A stretch of DNA of 64,000 nt, taken from positions 62,001 through 126,000 of the forward strand of contig DAONJS010000007.1 in the NCBI GenBank assembly GCA_035405785.1. The letters run 5' to 3'. Of this stretch, positions 54,089 through 63,465 are shown piece after piece. Numbering within the stretch: position 1 is the stretch's first letter; each line of letters starts with the position of its first letter. This stretch comes from BPGX01 sp035405785. Lineage in GTDB: Bacteria > Bacteroidota > Bacteroidia > B-17B0 > Aurantibacillaceae. The translations under genes were made by a program, and so were the position numbers. The notes beneath the pieces were generated by a model. The model worked only from the letters and a program-made list of their open reading frames with translations. It searched no databases and was not told where the DNA came from.

Positions 54089-55648
54089 TTCACTTTCCTT
54101 TGCTTCCATCATTGTTACCAATTTCTTATTAAGAATGAATAAAAGGATAGAAGCAATGCCTGACATTACAACAAATACCATAAAAAATTGATAGGCACTT
54201 GAAATTTCAAATCCAAGAAAATGAGTAGATTCTACAATACCTGTTTCAGGATTTTGAACTGGATATAATTTACTTAACATACCTGCAAAGTCGTTAGCCA
54301 TAGCAGTACTCATAAACCAAATACCCATCAAAAGTGATGCTAAACGAGCTGGTGCTAATTTGGCAACCATTGATAAACCAATAGGTGATAAACACAACTC
54401 ACCTAATGTATGTAAAATATACATTGAGAACAACCAGAACATACTTACTTTTTGGTCTGCAGTTACACCTTTTACACCAAAAGCAATGACAAGATATCCC
54501 ATACTTAATAAGAACAAACCAATGGCTTGTTTAAGCGGAGAAGGTGGTTCTAAATTTCTTTGTCCTAACTTTGTCCATAGTACTGCAAATAATGGTGCAA
54601 AAATAATAATGGCTAATGGATTAATGGATTGAAAATAACTGGCAGGCATTTCCCATCCAAAAATTACTCTATCAGTTTGGCGGTCTGCAAATAAAGTCAA
54701 TGAAGCACCTGCTTGTTCAAATGCTGCCCAGAAGAAAATAACGAAAAATGCAATGATGTATATTACAGTAATTCTTGATTTTTCTACTTTTGTAAGTGTA
54801 GGGTCTGTAATGATGAAACCTGCGGCAGGAATTGATGTTCCAAAAATTATAGTACTTACAAAATTATTTCTTGTAAATGGAACAATGAAGTAAAATAAAA
54901 ATAACATAGCAACATATATGATTACCCAAAGTAAAACTCTTCTTATATCAAATTCTTTAGGTGCGTTTGGATTTTTGTCAATGATTTCGTCTGTTTTATG
55001 TGATGGTTTGCCACCAATAGGTTCGCCTGTTGATGTTACAATATATTTATCTTTAAATAGAATGAATAAAACTAAACCGATAAGCATTCCAATACAAGCT
55101 GCTAAAAATCCCCATTTGTAATCAAATTTTTCTGCTAATGTACCACAAACTAATGGTGAAAAGAACGCTCCTAAATTAATGCCCATATAAAAAATAGAAA
55201 AAGCTGCATCAATTCTTTTATCATTTGGAGGATATAAACTATTTACCATTGTTGAGATATTTGGTTTGAAAAAACCATTTCCAATAACCAGTGCCAATAA
55301 ACCTAAAAAGAATAATACACCTGCTGTTTGCCAATTAACTTCTCTTAATGAAGCACTTAAAAAAAGCAGAAATTGACCAATTGCCATTACAAAACCACCA
55401 ACTATGATTGAACGGCGATTACCCCAATATCTGTCAGAAATATAACCACCAATCAATGGCGTCAGATAAACCAATCCCGTGTAATTTCCGTAAATACCTG
55501 ATGCAAAATTTTTATCATACAATAATGCTTTTGTCATATAAAGCATAAGTATTGCACGCATTCCGTAATAACTGAATCTTTCCCACATTTCTGTAAAGAA
55601 TAATAAATATAAACCTTTAGGATGACCTGAATTAGATGATGTATTCAT
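54083..55648 (-). CDS. POT-family proton-dependent peptide transporter
   Basis: The 521-residue transporter has 12-14 membrane helices. The POT signature E-x-x-ERF-x-YYG is seen as FTEMWERFSYYGMRAIL near residue 20, and FFKPNISTMVNSLYP later; a central loop (KPSHKTDEIIDKNPNAP) separates the two halves. It imports di- and tripeptides with protons across the inner membrane. Its last residues (SEE) are encoded partly by the adjacent repeat array. Together with the secreted isoaspartyl peptidase it fits a peptide-using life style. Confidence 0.93.
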   Translation of the reverse strand: MNTSSNSGHPKGLYLLFFTEMWERFSYYGMRAILMLYMTKALLYDKNFASGIYGNYTGLVYLTPLIGGYISDRYWGNRRSIIVGGFVMAIGQFLLFLSASLREVNWQTAGVLFFLGLLALVIGNGFFKPNISTMVNSLYPPNDKRIDAAFSIFYMGINLGAFFSPLVCGTLAEKFDYKWGFLAACIGMLIGLVLFILFKDKYIVTSTGEPIGGKPSHKTDEIIDKNPNAPKEFDIRRVLLWVIIYVAMLFLFYFIVPFTRNNFVSTIIFGTSIPAAGFIITDPTLTKVEKSRITVIYIIAFFVIFFWAAFEQAGASLTLFADRQTDRVIFGWEMPASYFQSINPLAIIIFAPLFAVLWTKLGQRNLEPPSPLKQAIGLFLLSMGYLVIAFGVKGVTADQKVSMFWLFSMYILHTLGELCLSPIGLSMVAKLAPARLASLLMGIWFMSTAMANDFAGMLSKLYPVQNPETGIVESTHFLGFEISSAYQFFMVFVVMSGIASILLFILNKKLVTMMEAKESEE

Positions 55649-55779
55649 AGAATAAAAAATTTTAGCCCCAAATTAGCATAAAAATTTTGTTTTGAACAAA
55701 AAGAATTTGTTAAGTAAAATGAATGTTTTTATTTTTCTACATTTGTGCTTTGAATTTGCCAATATTATTTGAAATAACA

Positions 55780-57213
55780 ATGCGTAAATATTTCTGGATA
55801 ATTATTGCTCCTGTCATTTTTATTATATTTTGCTGGATGCGTCCACTTGGTGAAAGTATTCAATTAAATGGAATGGCAGGAATTGTTTTATGGATGGCTA
55901 TATGGTGGTTTTCTGAATGTGTGCATTTGGCTGTAACATCGCTTTTACCACTCATACTTGTTCCATTATGTGATATTGCTAGTATTAAAGAAGTTTCAAA
56001 GCAATATGGTGATAGCATCATATTTTTGTTTTTAGGTGGATTTTTAATTTCAATTGCTATTGAAAAATGGGATTTGCATAAACGGATTGCCAGAAGTATT
56101 TTAAAAGTAACAGGTAAATCAACCAATGGATTATTAGCAGGTGTAATGATTGCAACTTTTTTATTAAGCAACTGGATTAGTAATACTGCCACTGCATTAA
56201 TGATGTTTGGTGTAATAATGGCTTTAATAAAAGAGACAGAGCATATTTTACATAAAAAAGAACATCATCTTTTAGCAAGTGCATTGATGCTTGGAATGGC
56301 TTATGCCGCAAGTATAGGAGGTATGGCAACGCCTGTAGGCACGCCACCAAATATGTATTTCTTTAAAGTATATCCATACTTACTAAATAATTCTTTTTAT
56401 ATTAGTTTCTGGAAATGGATTTTGTTTTTTTTTCCTTTAAGTTTAATTATTCTTTTTGGGTGTTTTTGGATTTTGAAAATTTTAATTCTCAATAAAATTT
56501 CTACTCGTCAAATTGATTTTAAATCAATGGAAATTCATAGAGAATTTAAACTGACTTACGAGGAAAAAGTAGTAGGAAGTGTTTTTATTTTTACAGTGAT
56601 ATTGTGGCTAACAAGAGATATTAGTTTTGGAAATATCAAAGGATGGAAGTATTTATTAAATCATTCTGATTATATTGATGATTCAGTAGTTGCAATAACA
56701 TCTGCTGTTTTGTTATTTATAATTCCAAGTAAAAAAAATAAAGGTCAAAGTATTTTAGAGTGGCAAGATGTAAAGCAATTGAAATATGATATATTATTAT
56801 TGTTTGGAGGTGGTTTTGCTTTAGCGTATGGTTTTGAAAAATCAGGATTGATGGGCTATTTGATAGAACCATTAAAATCTGTGAGTGATATTCATCCGTT
56901 TATTATTATATTGATAATTTGTATTGTTGTAGTAATAGTGAGTGAATTTGCATCTAATATTGCTTCGGTACAGTTAGCATTACCAGTTATTTCAATAATT
57001 GCATTACAATTTGCAAATGATATATCTTTTGGAATAGTATTATCTTGTGTGCTTGCATCATCAGTGGGATTTATGTTGCCAGTAGCCACAGCCCCAAACA
57101 CTATCGCTTATGGAAGTGGTTATATTCCTTTACCATTTATGTTGAAAACAGGTTTTTGGTTAGATGTGTTTTGTATATTTACCATCACAATTTATAGTTA
57201 TTTTGTTTTATGA
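55780..57213 (+). CDS. SLC13/DASS-family sodium-coupled carboxylate permease
   Basis: The 477-residue membrane protein has two repeats of the family fold with the Na-binding signatures SNWISNTATALMMFG and, in the second half, VATAPNTIAYGSG; GTPPNMYFFK and SEFASNIASVQLALP are also typical. Relatives import C4-dicarboxylates, citrate or sulfate. The ATG at 55780 gives the normal N terminus (RKYFWIIIAPVIFIIF); a longer frame begins at 55723. TACATTTG at 55738-55745 is a possible -7 box. It overlaps the ABC ATPase gene by 4 bp (ATGA), an odd pairing. Confidence 0.9.
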   Translation: MRKYFWIIIAPVIFIIFCWMRPLGESIQLNGMAGIVLWMAIWWFSECVHLAVTSLLPLILVPLCDIASIKEVSKQYGDSIIFLFLGGFLISIAIEKWDLHKRIARSILKVTGKSTNGLLAGVMIATFLLSNWISNTATALMMFGVIMALIKETEHILHKKEHHLLASALMLGMAYAASIGGMATPVGTPPNMYFFKVYPYLLNNSFYISFWKWILFFFPLSLIILFGCFWILKILILNKISTRQIDFKSMEIHREFKLTYEEKVVGSVFIFTVILWLTRDISFGNIKGWKYLLNHSDYIDDSVVAITSAVLLFIIPSKKNKGQSILEWQDVKQLKYDILLLFGGGFALAYGFEKSGLMGYLIEPLKSVSDIHPFIIILIICIVVVIVSEFASNIASVQLALPVISIIALQFANDISFGIVLSCVLASSVGFMLPVATAPNTIAYGSGYIPLPFMLKTGFWLDVFCIFTITIYSYFVL

Positions 57214-57863
57214 TTATTGCAGAAAATATAAAAAAGAAAATAGGTAATACTGAAATATTGAAAGGAATTTCTTTACAAATTAATCTATCAGAAGTAGTGA
57301 GTTTAGTAGGACCTTCAGGAGCGGGAAAATCTACATTGTTAAGTATTCTTGGGACATTAGATAAACCTTCAGAAGGAAAAGTTTTTATAGACAGAGAAGA
57401 TATATTGAAAATGAATGAGAAAAAATTAGCGGCATTCAGAAATAAAAATATTGGATTTGTTTTTCAATTTCATCATTTGTTGCCCGAATTTACAGCACTT
57501 GAAAATGTTTATATCCCAGCATTGATAAAGGGAGAAAGTAAGTCCATTGCAGAGCAAAGAGCAAAAGAATTATTAGATAGAGTGGGATTATCACATAGAA
57601 TAAATCATAAACCAACGGAGTTATCGGGAGGAGAACAGCAAAGAGTAGCTGTGGCGAGAGCATTGATTAATCAACCAAAAGTTATATTTGCTGATGAGCC
57701 AACGGGCAATTTAGATAGTCATAATGCAGAAGCATTGCATCAATTATTTTTTGAATTAAGAAAAGAATTTGGTCAAACATTTGTAATAGTTACTCACAAT
57801 GAACATCTGGCTCAAATGGCCGATAGGACAATACATATAGTAGATGGAGTGATAGTGGAATGA
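57210..57863 (+). CDS. LolD/MacB-type ABC transporter ATPase
   Basis: The 217-residue ATPase has Walker A GPSGAGKST at 34-42, Q-loop FQFHHLLPEFTALENV, signature LSGGEQQRVAVARAL, Walker B VIFADEPTGNLD and switch His in VTHNEHLA. The pattern is that of LolD, which powers release of outer-membrane lipoproteins from the inner membrane, although other MacB-like exporters share it. The membrane partner LolC/E is not in the window; the gene is coupled to an SLC13 permease and ends 5 bp before a convergent gene. Confidence 0.88.
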   Translation: MIIAENIKKKIGNTEILKGISLQINLSEVVSLVGPSGAGKSTLLSILGTLDKPSEGKVFIDREDILKMNEKKLAAFRNKNIGFVFQFHHLLPEFTALENVYIPALIKGESKSIAEQRAKELLDRVGLSHRINHKPTELSGGEQQRVAVARALINQPKVIFADEPTGNLDSHNAEALHQLFFELRKEFGQTFVIVTHNEHLAQMADRTIHIVDGVIVE

Positions 57864-57868
57864 GGTTA

Positions 57869-59383
57869 TTAAAGTGAATTTATTTCATTTTTTAATAATT
57901 CGTAATTAACAGGAGCATAAAAATAAGATGGGTCTAAATTATGATTATCATCTTTAGAAGTAGTGTTATTTATTTTATCAAGAATATTTTCATTGAGTTC
58001 TAATTTTTTTGCAACCCCTTTTTGAGTAATACCTTCTACATAATCCGAAAATAGTGGATGATTTAGAGCAAAATTGTGTTTGATATTAAACATTAATGCA
58101 TCAAAAAGTGTTGTAGAATAAATTGAGAAATGAGCATTAGAAATTTGAAAAAGCCATTCTAATGGATAGTTAACAATATAAATGTTTGAAAAACTTTTGT
58201 CAATAAAATTAGAAATATCTTGTGTAGCACTTGGATGTGGCTTAATTACGATAGCGGCAGATTGATTTTTTTGTTTCATATCTTTAGCTAAAAAATTGAT
58301 GTATTCAGCAAGATGATGTTCTAAATTTTTTTGTGCAGTAGCAAAGATAATGTAAGAATAATTTTGAGAAAGTTGAGCTTGAAAGTTTTGGAATTCTTTT
58401 GAAAATTCTTTTGGATAATAGAGATAGTATCCAAAAACTTTTATTTGTTCTTCGGAGTACTCATTGCCTTTTAATAATACCGATTTCCAGTATTGACCGT
58501 AAGTCCATATTTCATCAGCAAAAAGAGCTTTTTCTTTTACAGGTATTATATTTTTATTATAAACATAAAACATATCTTCTTCAGCAATTAGTCCGTGTTG
58601 AAGTTCTATTACTTTTATTCCTCTTTTTTTGAGGGCGTAGATGAGACCTTCTTTTTGATAGTGTGGAATTACAAATGCTAACTTTAAGTTAGAGTAAAAA
58701 TCTAAGATGTATCTATATGTTCTATATTCTTGCCAAAAAATTTGAATAATTTCTTCTAATATCTTTTTCTTTTCTTTGCTTAAAGAAATTTCGGAAATAA
58801 TTTTTTTGTATGTTTTTCTTATGTGAAATAAAAATTTTTTATCATCTTCATTTAGAGGAAGTATTGATAAAAATGGATAAATATCTTTTAAATTTAAATC
58901 ATAATCTAAAGGTGAAAAAAGTTGTGTAGTATTAAATGTAACAAATGATTTATTATTACTTTTCAGATAATTTTTGATGTTTTCATAGTATTTTGATTTT
59001 ATAGTATCAAGAACATTTATTTTTCCAATAATATCAGGACTTACTAATGTGACGTGTTTAGATAAAAACTTTACATTATAAGGGTTTGTGTATCTATCTG
59101 TATCACCTATAAAAATAGAAGCATCTTTTTTTGCCAATATTTTTCTATCAAATTTGTAATTTCTTTTAAGTTTTAATCTTTTAATGAAAAAAATAAAATT
59201 AATCAAAAAATTAGGTAGTTTCCAGAATGGTCTTGCATTAAAACCATGTTCTCTAAAAATAGCATATTGAAATAATTTAATGATATTAAAATCATTACAA
59301 TTAAATAATGTTGGATTACCAATTAAAGTGTTAAATTTATTTTTTTTATCTGTGAACTTCTCTGATATTTTTGTTACTGACAT
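57869..59383 (-). CDS. Putative surface-polysaccharide glycosyltransferase (GT-B-like)
   Basis: This is a 504-residue soluble protein without signal peptide. The N-terminal half is basic and helical; the C-terminal half has the features of capsule-type GT-B enzymes: IKVIELQHGLIAEEDMFYVYN, ADEIWTYGQYWKSVLL, VIKPHPSA and STTLFDALMF. ELQHG and KPHP are shared with many surface-polysaccharide and CDP-glycerol-type transferases. Sugar and acceptor are unknown. It shares its first base with the stop of the DUF4910 gene, so translation is probably coupled. It is the last gene of the long glyS run. Confidence 0.65.
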   Translation of the reverse strand: MSVTKISEKFTDKKNKFNTLIGNPTLFNCNDFNIIKLFQYAIFREHGFNARPFWKLPNFLINFIFFIKRLKLKRNYKFDRKILAKKDASIFIGDTDRYTNPYNVKFLSKHVTLVSPDIIGKINVLDTIKSKYYENIKNYLKSNNKSFVTFNTTQLFSPLDYDLNLKDIYPFLSILPLNEDDKKFLFHIRKTYKKIISEISLSKEKKKILEEIIQIFWQEYRTYRYILDFYSNLKLAFVIPHYQKEGLIYALKKRGIKVIELQHGLIAEEDMFYVYNKNIIPVKEKALFADEIWTYGQYWKSVLLKGNEYSEEQIKVFGYYLYYPKEFSKEFQNFQAQLSQNYSYIIFATAQKNLEHHLAEYINFLAKDMKQKNQSAAIVIKPHPSATQDISNFIDKSFSNIYIVNYPLEWLFQISNAHFSIYSTTLFDALMFNIKHNFALNHPLFSDYVEGITQKGVAKKLELNENILDKINNTTSKDDNHNLDPSYFYAPVNYELLKNEINSL

Positions 59384-60642
59384 TATTGAATTAAATTATT
59401 TTCCTTTAATAAATCTACTACCACTTTTAAGTTACTCACATTCATTTTAATTCTTTCTGCTATATCAATTAAATCGTTTGTACCATCGCTATATTGTAAA
59501 ACATACATCATTTTCATTATTTCATCACGGGAGAAATTTTCAGTGTATAATCCTCTTTTGCCTAACTGTGGCTCGCCGTAAGGTATTTGATTAATATAAG
59601 TATCATTCAGTTCTAAATTTAAAACGATATTAAAATACATTTCAACACTTTCAGATAATGCTTTAAATGATATAAATTCTTTGTTATCTAATGATGTGTG
59701 ATATTCAGGAAATTGTCCATAAGGTGTTCTCATTAACGATCCTACAGGTAAATTAAATGCTGGCGAACAATATTGTCTTTCATCGCTTCCTCCTGGATAG
59801 AAAGGTAATACTCTGAATGGCTTCTTTGAATGTTTGAGTGTATGAATGGCCACTTTGTCTGCTAATGTATTGCCATATTTGCTTTGTTTGTAATGAAAAA
59901 TGCCTCTATCACCAATGCATGTGATAACATATCCTGCCTTACAATGCTTTTTCAAATGTTCACCATTCAATTTCAAGTAAGTAAGAGCACCAATTGTTTC
60001 GGGGATAAATACAAAACGATAAGTATATTTTCTATTTTTTAGTGATGCAATTTTTTGATACAAAAACATTGCAACAAGTGGTCCAGAAAGTTCATTATTT
60101 GCCATACTTGGATGGCATACATAAGTTGAAAAAAGTATTTCATCATTTCGCTCACCTTCTAAAATAACATCTGCGTAAGTAAGGTGTCCATTTTCTAAAC
60201 GACTATCTATAAATACTTCATATTCGCCACTTTGAGGTAATGTTTTATATTCATCATAAGTTATACAAAAGCCCCAATTTTCTTTGTAATATGAAGTAAC
60301 ATAAGGAATAGCATTTGGCTTGTTGGGTAAAGTGTGTAAATGTTTTGATAATTCTTCAAATGAGATTTTTTTGTGAATTGGAGTAGAGTAATTTACAATG
60401 TGTAAATTGTGTTTTTTAAAATCACAGATTTTTCTTCCATCTGGTGTGATAATGTATGCATCATTTATATTCCATTCTTTGGGAATATTCCAATCAAAAA
60501 TTTCAGTGCCACTTGGAATTTCATAAATTTTCAAAGGCACAACTTCAGAGATAATTGACAAAGTTTCTCTTACGCCATTTCCTGTAATACTCCTGCAAAT
60601 GGGAAATAATCTGTCAAAATATGATTCTAAAATTTTTTCCAT
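59383..60642 (-). CDS. DUF4910/DUF2172 aminopeptidase-like protein
   Basis: The 419-residue protein begins SYFDRLFPICRSITGNGVRE, typical of the DUF2172/DUF4910 group. It has an M28-like zinc peptidase core with candidate ligands in YVCHPSMANNELSG, FIPETIGAL and EYHTSLD, and a winged-helix-like C-terminal end (LQYSDGTNDLIDIAERIKMN). Members of this group often lie in polysaccharide loci and have no settled reaction, so hydrolysis of an N-acyl group on a sugar or lipid is only an inference. It follows the HMG-CoA lyase gene by 1 bp and couples to the glycosyltransferase-like gene. Confidence 0.8.
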   Translation of the reverse strand: MEKILESYFDRLFPICRSITGNGVRETLSIISEVVPLKIYEIPSGTEIFDWNIPKEWNINDAYIITPDGRKICDFKKHNLHIVNYSTPIHKKISFEELSKHLHTLPNKPNAIPYVTSYYKENWGFCITYDEYKTLPQSGEYEVFIDSRLENGHLTYADVILEGERNDEILFSTYVCHPSMANNELSGPLVAMFLYQKIASLKNRKYTYRFVFIPETIGALTYLKLNGEHLKKHCKAGYVITCIGDRGIFHYKQSKYGNTLADKVAIHTLKHSKKPFRVLPFYPGGSDERQYCSPAFNLPVGSLMRTPYGQFPEYHTSLDNKEFISFKALSESVEMYFNIVLNLELNDTYINQIPYGEPQLGKRGLYTENFSRDEIMKMMYVLQYSDGTNDLIDIAERIKMNVSNLKVVVDLLKENNLIQ

Positions 60643-60643
60643 T

Positions 60644-61504
60644 TTAATGATATTGATTAAAAATTTGTGTGGCTAAATCTTGTGCTTTTTTCAGTTTATT
60701 TTTATCAATATTAAGTGTAATGTTATTTTTTTCTGCAAATGTAATAATTGTTTCAGTAGAGATATTTCCTGTTAGTTCATCTTTTGCCATAGGACAGCCG
60801 CCCATTCCTAATAACGCACTATCAAAGTATCTGCAACCACTTTCATAAGCCGCTTGTATTTTTTCATAAGCCGTTGTAGGTGTTGAATGTAAATGTGCAA
60901 TCCATTTAATTTGTGGTAGTTCATTGATTAAATGTGTAAATAGATATTTTATATTTTCAACAGTAGAGCAACCAATAGTATCGGCAAGAGCAATGTCTTC
61001 AATGGACATATCGTATAATTTTTTTGCCATTGCAATTACTTTCTCTGCGTTCCATTCTTCATTATATGGATTTCCAAATGCCATAGAAAGATACACTCTC
61101 AATTTTTTGTTGTGCTTTTGACAAAGGTTTTGAATTTCATTAATTCTTTCAAATGCTTCTGAAATGCTTGCATTTGTATTTCTTTGTTGAAATGTTTCAG
61201 ATACAGAAAGTGGGAATCCTAAATAAGATACATTTTCAAATTTGCAGGCATCTTCTGCACCTCTGTAATTTGCCACAATAGCAAGGAGTTTTGTAGATGT
61301 ATTACTTATTAAATTTGGTGTAATTTGTGGTGTGTCTTGCATTTGTGGAATTGCTTTTGGAGATACAAAACTTCCGTAATCCAAATAATCAAATCCAACA
61401 TCCATCAATGTTTGGAGATATTCTTGTTTTAATTCAGTAGGGATAAAAGTTTTGATGCCTTGCATTGCATCTCTTGGACATTCTGTAATGTGAATAGTGT
61501 TCAT
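60644..61504 (-). CDS. mvaB: Hydroxymethylglutaryl-CoA lyase
   Basis: The 286-residue TIM-barrel lyase has the opening ITECPRDAMQG, substrate-loop NTNASISEAFERI, LADTIGCSTVENI, HLHSTPTTAYEKI and the signature LLGMGGCPMAKDELTGNIST with the catalytic cysteine. It splits HMG-CoA into acetyl-CoA and acetoacetate, the last step of leucine breakdown. The branched-chain-type E1 at 0.3 kb fits the same pathway. The start overlaps the pyrD stop by 4 bp. Confidence 0.9.
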   Translation of the reverse strand: MNTIHITECPRDAMQGIKTFIPTELKQEYLQTLMDVGFDYLDYGSFVSPKAIPQMQDTPQITPNLISNTSTKLLAIVANYRGAEDACKFENVSYLGFPLSVSETFQQRNTNASISEAFERINEIQNLCQKHNKKLRVYLSMAFGNPYNEEWNAEKVIAMAKKLYDMSIEDIALADTIGCSTVENIKYLFTHLINELPQIKWIAHLHSTPTTAYEKIQAAYESGCRYFDSALLGMGGCPMAKDELTGNISTETIITFAEKNNITLNIDKNKLKKAQDLATQIFNQYH

Positions 61505-62535
61505 ACATTTAATTTTTTTCTGATTTCTGTAATGATAGCAGGGCCTTTGTAAATGAATGATGTGTAAATTTCAATAGCGTTTGCACCAGCGTTAATCATC
61601 TGTTGGGCTTTTTCAGCAGAGTCAATGCCGCCTACTGCAATGATTATTTTATCTGATGGAATGAGTTTTGATAATTTACTTACAACAGCCAAACTTTTTT
61701 CAAACAATGGTTTTCCGCTTAATCCGCCATTTCCATATTTATCAATATTTTTCTCGTGTATTAAATTATCGCGAGTGATAGTAGTGTTGGTTGCTATAAT
61801 GCCAGTAATATTTGTTTGTTTAATCACATCTACAATATCATTTAATTGTTCATCTGTGAGGTCAGGAGCAATTTTTAATAGTATAGGTTTTGGAGTATTA
61901 TGTTTTGTTACAAATTTTTTTTCTTCTTCTTTTAATGCAGATAAAATTTTAATAAGCGGTTCTTTTTCTTGTAAATTGCGTAAATTAGGTGTATTAGGAG
62001 AACTTACATTGACAACAAAATAATCTGCAACATCATATAATTCATTAAAACATTTAATATAATCTTCAACTGCTTTTTCGTTTGGAGTATCTTTATTTTT
62101 TCCGATGTTTGCACCAATAATAATATTCTTTGGTTTATTTAATAATCTCTTTTTTATAGCCAAAACACCATCATTATTAAAGCCCATTCTGTTTATAATT
62201 GCTTCATCTTTAATTAATCTGAACAAGCGAGGTTTTGGGTTTCCAGATTGTGGTCGTGGTGTAACTGTTCCTATTTCAATAAATTGAAATCCAAGTGCTG
62301 CAAGGGCTTTGTAATGTTTAGCATTTTTATCTAATCCTGCGGCTAAACCAACTTTTATATTTTCAAATAAATTTGAAGGATTGATTTTTGTTTCAGGATA
62401 ATTGGGGACATTAAAAATGAATTTAAAAACTTTTTTAGGTAAAATTTTATACAAACAACTCAATGCAGATAAGCCCAAATTGTGAGCCCTTTCAGCATCA
62501 AGGATGAATAAGATATTTCTTAATAAGTTATACAT
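61501..62535 (-). CDS. pyrD: Dihydroorotate dehydrogenase (quinone), class 2
   Basis: The 344-residue flavoenzyme has the class 2 N-terminal helix (NLLRNILFILDAERAH), VGLAAGLDKNAK, EIGTVTPRPQSGNPKPR, catalytic Ser in VNVSSPNTPNLR, and C-terminal IIAVGGIDSAEKAQQMI. It oxidises dihydroorotate to orotate in pyrimidine synthesis and hands electrons to the quinone pool at the membrane, which points to a respiring organism. It overlaps fmt by 16 bp and mvaB by 4 bp. Confidence 0.95.
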   Translation of the reverse strand: MYNLLRNILFILDAERAHNLGLSALSCLYKILPKKVFKFIFNVPNYPETKINPSNLFENIKVGLAAGLDKNAKHYKALAALGFQFIEIGTVTPRPQSGNPKPRLFRLIKDEAIINRMGFNNDGVLAIKKRLLNKPKNIIIGANIGKNKDTPNEKAVEDYIKCFNELYDVADYFVVNVSSPNTPNLRNLQEKEPLIKILSALKEEEKKFVTKHNTPKPILLKIAPDLTDEQLNDIVDVIKQTNITGIIATNTTITRDNLIHEKNIDKYGNGGLSGKPLFEKSLAVVSKLSKLIPSDKIIIAVGGIDSAEKAQQMINAGANAIEIYTSFIYKGPAIITEIRKKLNV

Positions 62536-63464
62536 TCTTTTGATGTAATTTTATTTCCTCTTAAAAATTCTTGAACAGACATTGATTTTTTGCCTTCGGG
62601 CTGGATAGTTTGAATATCAATAAAACCGTCCTTTACAGCCACTTTAATATAATTTTTATCGTCAGTTAATATACTACCTATTGAATATGAATGTGTATCA
62701 GATATTTTTTCAGCCCATAATATTTTGCAATAAAGTTTTTTTTGGTTTATTTCAAAGTATGTGTGTGCTGCAGGATATGGAGATAATCCTCGAATAAAAT
62801 TGTAAATGTTTTCTGCAATATTATTCCAGTTGATTTTGCAGAACTCTTTTGTAATCTTTGGAGCATAAGATGCTTCACTATCATTTTGTGGCTTTAATTC
62901 TAATTGATTTTTTTCTAATAAATTCAATGTATATAACATTACATCTGCACCTATTATCATTAATTTATCGTGAAGTGTTCCTGCTGTGTCTTTTTCATCT
63001 ATTGTGATTTTCTTTTGCAATGCGATATTTCCTGTGTCAATGTCTTTCTGTATTTTGAAAGTAGTAACACCTGTTTCTTTTTCACCATTGATAATTGCAA
63101 AATTAATAGGTGCTGCACCTCTGTATTTTGGCAAAAGTGAAGCGTGAAGATTGAATGTCCCTAATGGCGGCATATTCCAAACAGATTCTGGTAACATTCT
63201 AAATGCTACTACTACAAAAACATCAGCATTGAAAGATTGTAATTGATTTAAAAAGTTTTTATCGGATAATTTTTCTGGTTGTAATACAGGAAGTTGATGA
63301 GATACAGCAAATTGTTTAACAGCACTTGAAGTAATTTTTAATCCTCTGCCTGCAGGTTTATCGGGCGTTGTAACAACAGCCAATACATTGTGATGTTGAA
63401 TAATTTTTTCAAGGGTAGGCACAGCAAATTGAGGTGTGCCCATAAAAACAACCTTTAATGCCAT
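62520..63464 (-). CDS. fmt: Methionyl-tRNA formyltransferase
   Basis: The 314-residue enzyme has the N-terminal formyltransferase fold VVFMGTPQFAVPTLEKI, VVTTPDKPAGRGLKI, and the formyl-binding signature FNLHASLLPKYRGAAPINFAIINGEKETGVT, with a C-terminal OB-like tRNA-binding domain (YNFIRGLSPYPAAHTYF). It formylates initiator Met-tRNA. I use the ATG at 63464, because translation from the earlier frame (to 63524) would lie inside glyS. It begins 1 bp after the glyS stop. Confidence 0.95.
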   Translation of the reverse strand: MALKVVFMGTPQFAVPTLEKIIQHHNVLAVVTTPDKPAGRGLKITSSAVKQFAVSHQLPVLQPEKLSDKNFLNQLQSFNADVFVVVAFRMLPESVWNMPPLGTFNLHASLLPKYRGAAPINFAIINGEKETGVTTFKIQKDIDTGNIALQKKITIDEKDTAGTLHDKLMIIGADVMLYTLNLLEKNQLELKPQNDSEASYAPKITKEFCKINWNNIAENIYNFIRGLSPYPAAHTYFEINQKKLYCKILWAEKISDTHSYSIGSILTDDKNYIKVAVKDGFIDIQTIQPEGKKSMSVQEFLRGNKITSKECITY

Positions 63465-63465
63465 A

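Noticed and set aside
61625..62023. 132-codon plus-strand frame opposite pyrD
   Set aside because: The minus-strand pyrD carries all catalytic motifs; the opposing frame has no recognisable family and no promoter.
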